Of a stretch of DNA of 7,698 nt, positions 1 through 5,759 are shown piece after piece; the first letter of the stretch is position 1; every line of letters starts with the position of its first letter. Where the stretch lies: positions 1-7,698 of the forward strand of contig JACUUP010000071.1 of NCBI GenBank assembly GCA_014859225.1, in the 5' to 3' direction. The position numbers and the translations under genes were made by a program. This stretch comes from Candidatus Aerophobota bacterium. GTDB lineage: Bacteria > Aerophobota > Aerophobia > Aerophobales > B3-G15. Under the pieces are notes generated by a model. That model was given only the letters and a program-made list of their open reading frames with translations. It made no database searches and was not told where the DNA came from.

Positions 1-17
1 ACATTTTTTCCCTCCCC
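1..17 (-). promoter_or_regulatory. Ribosome binding site and start codon of a further downstream gene
   Basis: Read on the minus strand, a GGGGAGGG Shine-Dalgarno (17 to 10) is followed by five A residues and an ATG at 4 to 2, where the window ends. The spacing is right for translation initiation, and the G-rich form resembles the binding sites of the larA-family gene and the dehydrogenase gene. This suggests that a fifth gene of the minus-strand run begins here. Only its start codon is inside the window, so nothing can be said about its product. Confidence 0.5.
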
Positions 18-92
18 TTTTAGTTTTTTTATTATTTTTCTTTTTTTCTGCTTTTCACCTCCCTCCTACTTTTCTCAGTTTTTCCCCATTAA
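5..92 (-). other. Purine-rich intergenic leader
   Basis: This 88-nt gap follows the aminotransferase stop. As read in the minus-strand transcript it is almost all A and G: the plus strand has only about ten purines between 5 and 90. It contains GGAGGTGA (62 to 55), a perfect 8-nt match to the 16S anti-Shine-Dalgarno, with no usable start codon at normal distance. A second Shine-Dalgarno nearer the window edge is followed by an ATG. No hairpin followed by a U-run is present, so transcription is expected to continue into the next gene. Confidence 0.5.
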
Positions 93-1259
93 TTACAAAA
101 TGTTTCTTATTCTATGAAAAGCTTCTTTTATTTTATCCTCACCCGTAGAAAAAGATACGCGCAGATAACCTTCCCCCTCTCTGCCAAATGCTGAGCCTGG
201 CACAGTAGCAACTTTTGCTTCTTTTAGCCACCTTAAAGCAACATCCCGGGAATTTTGTCCCCACCCCTTTATATTTACAAAAGCGTAAAAGGCTCCCTGG
301 GGAGGAGTGCATGAGGTCAGGGGTGTTTTTTCAATCTCTCCTAAAAGGACAGAGCGTCGCCTGCGGTACTGCTCCAGCATCTTATCTACTGCGCCATCTC
401 CTGATGCAAGAGCTTTCAGAGCGGCTCTTTGAGATACGGAAGAAGCGCAGGATGCCACATCTTCCTGCATTTTTGTCATTTGCTTTATAATCTCCTCATC
501 CCCGAGAGCATAGCCCACTCTCCAGCCAGTCATTGCATAAGCTTTGGAAAAGCTATTTATAACAATAGTTTTAGATTGCATTCCATCTAAACAAGCAATA
601 CTTTCGTGTTTTCCCTCATAAATTATTTTCTCATAGCACTCATCAGATATTATCACCAGGTCTTTATCTTTTGTTATATTAGTTATCTCCTCCAGCTGGG
701 GTTTATGATATACACATCCTGTGGGATTGGCAGGGGAGTTTAAAATAATTGCTTTTGTCTTGGCAGTTAAATGTTGGGCTATCCTGTGGGGGGTCAAAAT
801 CCAACCTTCCTCCTCTTTTGTAGGAACAAAAACAGGTTTTCCTCCTGCAAGTAAAATCTGTGCCTCATAGTTAGGCCAGGATGGGTCAGGAAGTATAACC
901 TCCTCTCCTTCATTAAGGATGCTCATTAAAGCTAAGAAAAGAGCCTCCATGGCTCCCAGACTAATAATAATTTGTTTATCCGGAGCATAATGCAGCTCAT
1001 GCTCTTTTTTATATTTCTCGCTTATTTTTTCCCTTAACTCTAAAAATCCAGCATTAGCCGTGTAGTGAGTTGCACCGCTTTTAGCTGCCTTAAAAGCTTC
1101 CTCTATTATAAAGGAAGGAGTGGTAAAATCTGGCTCACCAATGCAAAGGTTAATTGCATCCGGGTAGTCTAAAAGAAGATCAAAAACCTCCCTTATGCCT
1201 GAGCGGGGAATCTTTAAGATTTTATCCGAGCAAATTTTCATTTTTCTATTTTTCTCCAA
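93..1259 (-). CDS. Class I pyridoxal-phosphate aminotransferase
   Basis: A fold-type I aminotransferase of the aspartate/aromatic family (subgroup I-gamma style). It moves an amino group between an amino acid and a 2-oxoacid in the cytosol. Landmarks: GEPDFTTP near residues 41-48, NSPANPTG with Asn178, ISDECY with Asp206 (pyridine nitrogen) and Tyr209, SFSKAYAMTGWRVGY with the PLP-binding Lys239 and phosphate-contacting Arg247, and YLRVSF with the carboxylate-binding Arg367. The 388-residue length is normal. The start is a TTG one nucleotide after the oxidoreductase stop, with a GGAG 8 nt upstream. An ATG six codons in (1241) is the alternative, with GGAG about 12 nt upstream, giving 382 residues. 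It is the last complete gene of a tightly packed three-gene run, so it is probably co-transcribed. The family is secure. The amino acid used is not predictable; beside a 2-hydroxyacid dehydrogenase and a racemase, an aromatic, branched-chain or sulfur amino acid is conceivable. Confidence 0.93.
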   Translation of the reverse strand: MEKNRKMKICSDKILKIPRSGIREVFDLLLDYPDAINLCIGEPDFTTPSFIIEEAFKAAKSGATHYTANAGFLELREKISEKYKKEHELHYAPDKQIIISLGAMEALFLALMSILNEGEEVILPDPSWPNYEAQILLAGGKPVFVPTKEEEGWILTPHRIAQHLTAKTKAIILNSPANPTGCVYHKPQLEEITNITKDKDLVIISDECYEKIIYEGKHESIACLDGMQSKTIVINSFSKAYAMTGWRVGYALGDEEIIKQMTKMQEDVASCASSVSQRAALKALASGDGAVDKMLEQYRRRRSVLLGEIEKTPLTSCTPPQGAFYAFVNIKGWGQNSRDVALRWLKEAKVATVPGSAFGREGEGYLRVSFSTGEDKIKEAFHRIRNIL

Positions 1260-1260
1260 T

Positions 1261-3207
1261 TTAAATTCTCCAGGCTACATTATATCCTTCATGAATAGCC
1301 TCGTAAAGCTTTCGTGCCTCAACACAGTCGCCTATAAAGTAAACTTCAGTATGAGGCAAGTTTGAAAAAAATACATCTTTCAGATTAGCTTGAGGTTTAA
1401 ATCCCGTAGCAAAAACTACACTATCTGCTAACATAAACTCTTCCCCGCCATCTTCTTTTTGGACAAGCGCCCCTTTTTCCCTTATTTCTTTTATTTCTCT
1501 TCCTGGAAGAATTTTTACTCCTTCTTTTTGCATGCACCTGATAAGCATGGAGCGATTTGTATCATGCTCATCCTGCAATATAGCATCCCTGTCTAAGATA
1601 TCTATAACTTTTACCGCTTTTCCCCGGGAAGCTAAATACCAGCCTGTCTCACATCCTATAAGTCCTGCCCCTACAATTAAAATGTTTTCTCCAATTTCTA
1701 AGTTGTTCCTCTCAAAAAGCTCAAGAACAGTCAACACACCTTTCCTGTCTTTACCCGCTACATCTGGAACAAGAGGCTCTGCTCCAACTGCTACAATAAC
1801 TACATCAGGCTCATCAGTAGATAGCTCATCCAATCCTTTAATTTTTTGCCCCAGTTTAAGCTCTACAGTGCTTCTCTCAAGATTTTTTTCATAATAGGTG
1901 AGAAGTTTACCTATCTCGGGTTTAAAAGCTGGAATGGAGGCATAGACCATCTTACCTCCAACCTTATCTTTTTCCTCGTATAAGGTTACCCTGTGACCTC
2001 TTTGTGATGCAACTAAAGCTGCCTGCATCCCGGCAGGGCCTGCCCCTAAAATAACAACTTTTTTGGGAAATGATGTTTTTCTCATCTCAAATCTTTGCTC
2101 TTCCCCGACAGCCGGGTTAACGGTGCAGGTCAGGCGGTTTTTGTTGAATAATCTTTTATGGCAAGTATTGCATTTTATACAGTATCGTATAGTATCTTCC
2201 CGCATAGCCTTAGCTGGCCAGTCAGCATCAGCAATAAGAGTTCTACCCAGGGCAACAAGGTCAGCTTTTTTTTCTTTTAAGATAGTCTCCGCATATTCAG
2301 GGTCAGTTATTCCCCCTGTTGCCATTACAGGGATATCCACAACTTTTTTAACATTTTCTGCCAGTTTAACCAGAGCCCCTTCAGGAGAGTAAATGGAGGG
2401 AACTGATGGAAAATCACATTCTAAAAATCCAGGTATGGTGGATGAGGTTGCAGCAACATGTATGTAGTGAACATTTTCTTTTTCCATATGCCTGGCAATT
2501 TTTTGTGCAAGCTCATCGTCAATTCCCTCTTTCAGGTGTTCATGGGCGCTGAATTTAAATCCAACTACAAAATCCTCACCATATAGCCTCTTTATTCCCC
2601 TTACAATTTCAGAGACAAATCTCATTCTTCTTTCAAAATCTCCTCCATACTCATCATCTCTTTTGTTTGTATGAGGGGAGATAAACTGCCCAATGAGGTA
2701 ACTATGGGCAGCATGAACTTCAACCCCATCAAAGCCTGCCTGCTTAGCTCTTCTTCCTGCCTGCACAAATTCCTCTATTAATATCTCAATCTTCTCCCGG
2801 GAAAGCTCCTCGGGAAGCTCAGGATATATCGGGCTAAAGATGCTTGATGGGGCAACGGGTCTTTTAGCGGTAAAATCCCTCATGCCTTTTCCCCCGGGGT
2901 GGGCTATCTGCAGGAGAAATTTCGCTCCATAAACTTTTACTCTCTCGCAAAGCCTGTTCAGGGAGGGAATAAATCTATCCGAGAAAATAGCCAGAGTACA
3001 TATTCTTTGTTCCTCATTTACCATGGTAAAAGGGGATATAATGAGGCCCACTTCGCCTTTAGCTCGAGCTTCAAAGTAATTAATTAGTGCTTCGGTGATA
3101 CTCCCATCAACTGCCTCAAAATTGGCTACCATGGGAGCCATAACTATCCTGTTTTTTATAAGGCATCTGCCAATCTTGATGGGAGAAAATAGCTTTTCTA
3201 ACCTCAT
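1261..3207 (-). CDS. NADH:flavin oxidoreductase, 2,4-dienoyl-CoA/enoate reductase type (FMN, 4Fe-4S, FAD)
   Basis: A 648-residue multidomain flavoenzyme. Residues 1-340 form an Old Yellow Enzyme-like FMN TIM barrel (NRIVMAPM near 19-26, VEVHAAHSYLIGQF near 162-175, ATGGI near 296-300, ALGRTLIADADW near 319-330). Cys343, Cys346, Cys349 and Cys361 form a Fe-S motif. The C-terminal part binds FAD (GAGPAG, 388-393) and NAD(P)H (GAGLIG, 513-518), with a closing FIGD motif near 624-627. Size and order match FadH, enoate reductases, BaiCD/BaiH and trimethylamine dehydrogenase. In this family electrons pass from NAD(P)H through FAD and the cluster to FMN, which usually reduces an activated C=C bond. 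Tyr170 matches the catalytic Tyr of FadH, but I see no clear counterpart of its second catalytic His. The CxxCxxC spacing is closer to trimethylamine dehydrogenase than to FadH. The ATG is preceded by GAGGAG and overlaps the upstream dehydrogenase stop as ATGA, implying translational coupling. Substrate unknown. Confidence 0.93.
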   Translation of the reverse strand: MRLEKLFSPIKIGRCLIKNRIVMAPMVANFEAVDGSITEALINYFEARAKGEVGLIISPFTMVNEEQRICTLAIFSDRFIPSLNRLCERVKVYGAKFLLQIAHPGGKGMRDFTAKRPVAPSSIFSPIYPELPEELSREKIEILIEEFVQAGRRAKQAGFDGVEVHAAHSYLIGQFISPHTNKRDDEYGGDFERRMRFVSEIVRGIKRLYGEDFVVGFKFSAHEHLKEGIDDELAQKIARHMEKENVHYIHVAATSSTIPGFLECDFPSVPSIYSPEGALVKLAENVKKVVDIPVMATGGITDPEYAETILKEKKADLVALGRTLIADADWPAKAMREDTIRYCIKCNTCHKRLFNKNRLTCTVNPAVGEEQRFEMRKTSFPKKVVILGAGPAGMQAALVASQRGHRVTLYEEKDKVGGKMVYASIPAFKPEIGKLLTYYEKNLERSTVELKLGQKIKGLDELSTDEPDVVIVAVGAEPLVPDVAGKDRKGVLTVLELFERNNLEIGENILIVGAGLIGCETGWYLASRGKAVKVIDILDRDAILQDEHDTNRSMLIRCMQKEGVKILPGREIKEIREKGALVQKEDGGEEFMLADSVVFATGFKPQANLKDVFFSNLPHTEVYFIGDCVEARKLYEAIHEGYNVAWRI

Positions 3208-4205
3208 GTAATTCTCCTCGTATCTTTTTTCTTGATAAGTTCTGTGTTTACCAGTCCTTCAGGAATCTCACCTTTTAAAACTTTCGCTATATCAAGTGCT
3301 GGTTTTGTTTGTAGTTTGGCAAGGGATGTCTCTGAGTACCAGGCAGTATGGGGGGTTGCTATAAAATTATCCAGCTGAAATAGGGGATTCGTCATATCGG
3401 GAAATTCACTTTCTAAAACATCCACAGCTGCTCCCTGGATTTTTTTATTCAAAAGAGCGCTATACAGAGCCTTCTCGTCTATAAGAGCTCCTCTTGCCGT
3501 ATTAATGATAAAGGCGGATGATTTCATCTGGTCAAATTCTTTGTGGCTGAAGATGTGTTGGGTGGCATCTGTCAAAGGAGTATGCAGGGAAATTACATCA
3601 GCTCCTCTTATAAGCTCATCAAACTCAACTTTTTCAACCTCTTCCTTATTAAATTCATCCTCCATTATATAAGGGTCAAAGGCTATCACTTTAAAGCCTA
3701 AACATTTTGCTTTTTTTGCTAACCTTTGAGCTATTTTACCAAAGCCGACAAGACCAAGTGTTTGCTCGCTTAAGCTGAATATGGGCTTTCCAACTTTCCA
3801 GTCCCAGATACCTTTTTTTGCCTGCAAATTGTAGAGAAAAATTTTCCTGATACAGGATAAAATTAAAGCTAATGCGTGCTCTGCTACCTCATCTTCACAG
3901 TAAGAGGGGACATTAATCACCATTATACCTTTTCTGGTTGCTGCCTCTACATCTATGTTATTTACACCAATTCCGTAACGGGCAACCGCTTTACATTTTT
4001 TTAAGTTAGCAAAAACTTTTTCTGTAAGGGGAGCATACTGGTTAAGTAGAGCATCGGCATCAGCTGCTATCTTTATAACATCGTCTTCTGTTTTGCATTG
4101 GGCGGGAATAAGCTTTGCATCAACTTCTTTTAAAATATTTTTTTCTTTTTCTAAATCCAGGTAATTGTAATCGGTGACCACTACTTTGTACCTGTAGCTA
4201 TTCAT
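3204..4205 (-). CDS. D-isomer-specific 2-hydroxyacid dehydrogenase, CtBP-like
   Basis: An NAD-dependent dehydrogenase interconverting a 2-oxoacid and a D-2-hydroxyacid. The 333 residues are normal for the family. Visible landmarks: YGIGVNNID near 77-85, the Rossmann loop GFGKIA (154-159), Asp177 at the end of the second strand (favours NAD over NADP), NTARG with catalytic Arg238, Glu267, and TPHTAWYS with catalytic His286. The Trp after this His and the ending ETSLAKLQTKPALDIAKVLKGE resemble the CtBP-like branch more than true phosphoglycerate dehydrogenase. The ACT-type C-terminal domain of long SerA forms is absent. The ATG follows GGGGG with a 6-nt spacer. The stop overlaps the oxidoreductase start by 4 nt. 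The larA-family gene lies 130 nt upstream on the same strand, which fits shared hydroxyacid metabolism. An annotation as SerA would be a plausible but weaker reading. Confidence 0.92.
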   Translation of the reverse strand: MNSYRYKVVVTDYNYLDLEKEKNILKEVDAKLIPAQCKTEDDVIKIAADADALLNQYAPLTEKVFANLKKCKAVARYGIGVNNIDVEAATRKGIMVINVPSYCEDEVAEHALALILSCIRKIFLYNLQAKKGIWDWKVGKPIFSLSEQTLGLVGFGKIAQRLAKKAKCLGFKVIAFDPYIMEDEFNKEEVEKVEFDELIRGADVISLHTPLTDATQHIFSHKEFDQMKSSAFIINTARGALIDEKALYSALLNKKIQGAAVDVLESEFPDMTNPLFQLDNFIATPHTAWYSETSLAKLQTKPALDIAKVLKGEIPEGLVNTELIKKKDTRRIT

Positions 4206-4254
4206 ATTTTTCCCCCTTTTGCCTGGATAAAATGCATTAAAAACTACCGCATCT

Positions 4255-4292
4255 ATTATATACTACTTTATTTAAATAAGCCCTTTTGTCAA
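4255..4292 (-). promoter_or_regulatory. Possible internal promoter before the dehydrogenase gene
   Basis: In the 130-nt spacer between the larA-family gene and the dehydrogenase gene, the minus strand carries a perfect -35 hexamer TTGACA (4292 to 4287) and a perfect -10 hexamer TATAAT (4260 to 4255), but 26 nt apart instead of about 17. TTGACA could instead pair with TAAAGT (4270 to 4265) at 16 nt. TATAAT might work with a poor -35 or an activator. A start from TATAAT would leave a leader of about 43 nt before the ATG at 4205. Confidence 0.4.
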
Positions 4293-4296
4293 TTTT

Positions 4297-4312
4297 AGAG
4301 TTTGGCAACTCT
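4297..4312 (-). other. Small inverted repeat after the larA-family gene
   Basis: The minus strand reads AGAGTT, GCCA, AACTCT: a 6-bp stem with a 4-nt loop, 23 nt after the larA-family stop. It is followed by AAAATTGACA, not a U-run, so it is not a standard intrinsic terminator. It ends 4 nt before the TTGACA element and could be an operator or an RNA-stabilising hairpin. Between it and the stop codon lies a short direct repeat of AGCTTG spaced by 12 nt. No function can be assigned. Confidence 0.3.
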
Positions 4313-4335
4313 CAAGCTTTTATGCAAGCTAAGTT

Positions 4336-5592
4336 TCATTTTAAGCTGGGCAGGATTAGCCCTCCGGAGGGTACAATGTAAAAACCTGCATCATCTCCAT
4401 ATTCTTGTAAAGTCATTGCTATAGCCTCATCAACTGATTTTGCCGGGGTAAAAAATAGCTTTTCCACTTTCCAGGGTGCAAGAGAAGATACCATTATCAC
4501 TTTCGCCTTTTCTAAAAGCATTCCAATTGCCGCAGCTTTATGAGCACCAAGGATAAATTCTTTTTGTATCCTTTCCACAGGCTGGCGAAAAGAATTAGAG
4601 GAAAGCATCCATTGCTCAAAAATGTTATCTCCAAACCCTTCTTTGCACTCAGCTACCAGTACTATGGTTCCACCCTCCTTTACGGCATACTTTGCGTTAT
4701 CCAGTGCTTTTTGAGCTTGATATACATTTATATCCTTGGGATATCCTCCGCAACCCACAATAACCACATCCACCTTCTCTTTTATTGGAACTTTAAAGCA
4801 TGCATCGGCAAACTCACATCCTTTTCTATGGGCAGTCGTTTTATCTCCTGCGAAAGCTCCTATAATCTTTTTTTGAGGGCTTAGAACAACATTGAGTATA
4901 AAGTCAATTCCAACTTTTTTTCCTACCTCATCAATTGCCTCTCTCGTGGGGTTGCCTTCCAATTTTCCTGCAACAGAGCCTGCTGATAGCATCAATTTAT
5001 GAGTTGATGAGACTGATTGTCTGGAAGATACACCCGGCATTATTGACTTTGCGCCTCCTGTATATCCTGCGAAATAATGCGGTTCAATATTTCCCATGCA
5101 TATCCTTACATCTGCAGCGGCTACTTCTTTAAATATTTCAACGGGTATTCCAGTTTTTGTTTTTCCTAAATCTACGCAGTTTTCTTTTTCATGGTCTATA
5201 CAACGATAGTCCTCATATATTCTATCTCCAACAAGATTTTTTTGTTCCTCTGTGGTGTGTTTTCTATGTATACCCAGGGCAAAGACTATGGTTATATTTT
5301 TTTGCTTTACCCCTGCTAATTTTAGTTGTTTAAGTAGTAGAGGAAGCATTTTAGAGGAAGGGGTAGGTCTTGTCACATCACTTGTTATTATAACAATTCT
5401 ATCTTCTGGAGAGACTATATCAGGTAAAGGCAAAGATTTAATTGGATTTAAAAGGGCATCTTCTATGAGAGAGGTCTCATCTTCAGGAGAAGAAACTCTT
5501 ACAGGTAGAAGAGTTGCTATCACATTTTTTTCATCTATTTTAAAACTTATCTTACCTTTTCCGTAAGAAAGGCTGTATTCTTTTTTACCCAA
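4336..5592 (-). CDS. larA: LarA-family nickel-dependent 2-hydroxyacid racemase/epimerase
   Basis: A homologue of lactate racemase LarA, which uses the covalently bound nickel-pincer nucleotide cofactor to racemise or epimerise 2-hydroxyacids by hydride transfer. Key residues are conserved with near-identical spacing to Lactobacillus LarA: SDVTRP with Asp72 and Arg75, GIHR with His109, EPHYFAGYTGGAKS with nickel-ligand His172 and cofactor-lysine Lys182, STHK with His198, and Tyr291, Gln292 and Lys295 in the YQAQK segment. A TTG start at 5592 gives 418 residues, close to the usual 420-430, and is preceded by GGGGGAGGA at ideal distance. An ATG 15 codons further upstream lies between the -35 and -10 hexamers of the predicted promoter and is unlikely. 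LarA relatives act on lactate, malate, phenyllactate, hydroxyglutarate and sugar acids, so the substrate is open. The LarB, LarC and LarE cofactor genes are not in this window. The dehydrogenase gene follows on the same strand. Confidence 0.92.
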   Translation of the reverse strand: MGKKEYSLSYGKGKISFKIDEKNVIATLLPVRVSSPEDETSLIEDALLNPIKSLPLPDIVSPEDRIVIITSDVTRPTPSSKMLPLLLKQLKLAGVKQKNITIVFALGIHRKHTTEEQKNLVGDRIYEDYRCIDHEKENCVDLGKTKTGIPVEIFKEVAAADVRICMGNIEPHYFAGYTGGAKSIMPGVSSRQSVSSTHKLMLSAGSVAGKLEGNPTREAIDEVGKKVGIDFILNVVLSPQKKIIGAFAGDKTTAHRKGCEFADACFKVPIKEKVDVVIVGCGGYPKDINVYQAQKALDNAKYAVKEGGTIVLVAECKEGFGDNIFEQWMLSSNSFRQPVERIQKEFILGAHKAAAIGMLLEKAKVIMVSSLAPWKVEKLFFTPAKSVDEAIAMTLQEYGDDAGFYIVPSGGLILPSLK

Positions 5593-5596
5593 TTTG

Positions 5597-5605
5597 TCCT
5601 CCCCC
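5597..5605 (-). promoter_or_regulatory. Ribosome binding site selecting the TTG start of the larA-family gene
   Basis: The minus strand reads GGGGGAGGA, four nucleotides (CAAA) before TTG at 5592. This is the only good Shine-Dalgarno near the N-terminus and it places translation at the TTG. The longer reading frame from the ATG at 5637 has no purine-rich site and would need transcription to start upstream of the predicted promoter. Confidence 0.75.
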
Positions 5606-5618
5606 TTTTTTGGCAATA

Positions 5619-5647
5619 AATATATTACATAATGCATGATTTTGCAA
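5619..5647 (-). promoter_or_regulatory. Promoter of the larA-family gene
   Basis: On the minus strand TTGCAA (5647 to 5642, four of six to the -35 consensus) is separated by exactly 17 nt from TATATT (5624 to 5619, five of six to the -10 consensus). Transcription would begin near 5612, giving a leader of about 20 nt before the TTG start. TTGCAA is itself palindromic. The promoter diverges from the ahcY promoter, with predicted start points about 100 nt apart. Confidence 0.6.
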
Positions 5648-5670
5648 CTTTTGATTTTCAGGAATCTGTA

Positions 5671-5681
5671 GCAAATCTTGC
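5671..5681. repeat. Short dyad GCAA-ATC-TTGC at the ahcY -35
   Basis: An interrupted palindrome, GCAA and TTGC separated by ATC, overlaps the first four bases of the ahcY -35 hexamer. A related palindrome, TTGCAA, forms the -35 of the divergent larA-family promoter about 30 bp away. The arms are only 4 bp, so chance is a real possibility. It is noted as a candidate operator because both promoters share the element type. Confidence 0.2.
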
Positions 5682-5706
5682 CACCCGAGCAATACTCTGA
5701 TATAAT
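5678..5706 (+). promoter_or_regulatory. Promoter of ahcY with extended -10
   Basis: TTGCCA (5678-5683, five of six to consensus) and a perfect TATAAT (5701-5706) are exactly 17 nt apart. TG at 5698-5699 makes TGATATAAT, an extended -10. This is the strongest promoter seen in the window. A start near 5713 leaves a leader of about 47 nt, too short and unstructured for a known SAH or SAM riboswitch. The transcript would cover ahcY and, lacking a visible terminator, probably rplU and the genes after it. Confidence 0.78.
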
Positions 5707-5748
5707 AACAAAGTCATATTCCAGACACTAATTACACTAAAGGGTAAA

Positions 5749-5753
5749 AGGAG
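5749..5753 (+). promoter_or_regulatory. Ribosome binding site selecting the TTG start of ahcY
   Basis: AGGAG within AAAAGGAGAAGG lies 6 nt before the TTG at 5760. The next in-frame ATG codons (residues 22 and 25 of the call) would remove part of the N-terminal substrate domain and lack a comparable site, so the TTG start is preferred. Confidence 0.75.
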
Positions 5754-5759
5754 AAGGAT

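Noticed and set aside
32-58. Tiny minus-strand ORF starting at the GTG inside GGAGGTGA
   Set aside because: It has only eight codons, nearly all Lys, Arg or Glu from the purine tract, and the start overlaps the Shine-Dalgarno itself.
215-490. Plus-strand frame of 91 codons opposite the aminotransferase
   Set aside because: It is antisense to a well-conserved gene, with no family resemblance and no ribosome binding site; the same applies to the other plus-strand frames within 1532-5566.
3204-4205. Annotation as SerA (phosphoglycerate dehydrogenase)
   Set aside because: It lacks the C-terminal regulatory domain of long forms, and the AWYS motif and tail fit the CtBP-like branch better; short SerA forms cannot be fully excluded.
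4297-4312. Intrinsic terminator after the larA-family gene
   Set aside because: The stem is only 6 bp and no U-run follows on the minus strand.
5593-5637. N-terminal extension of the larA-family protein from an ATG at 5637
   Set aside because: The ATG lies between the predicted -35 and -10 hexamers, lacks a Shine-Dalgarno and adds residues not expected in the family; the TTG at 5592 has an excellent site.
5707-5759. SAH or SAM riboswitch in the ahcY leader
   Set aside because: The leader is only about 47 nt, A-rich and without paired helices that I can find.
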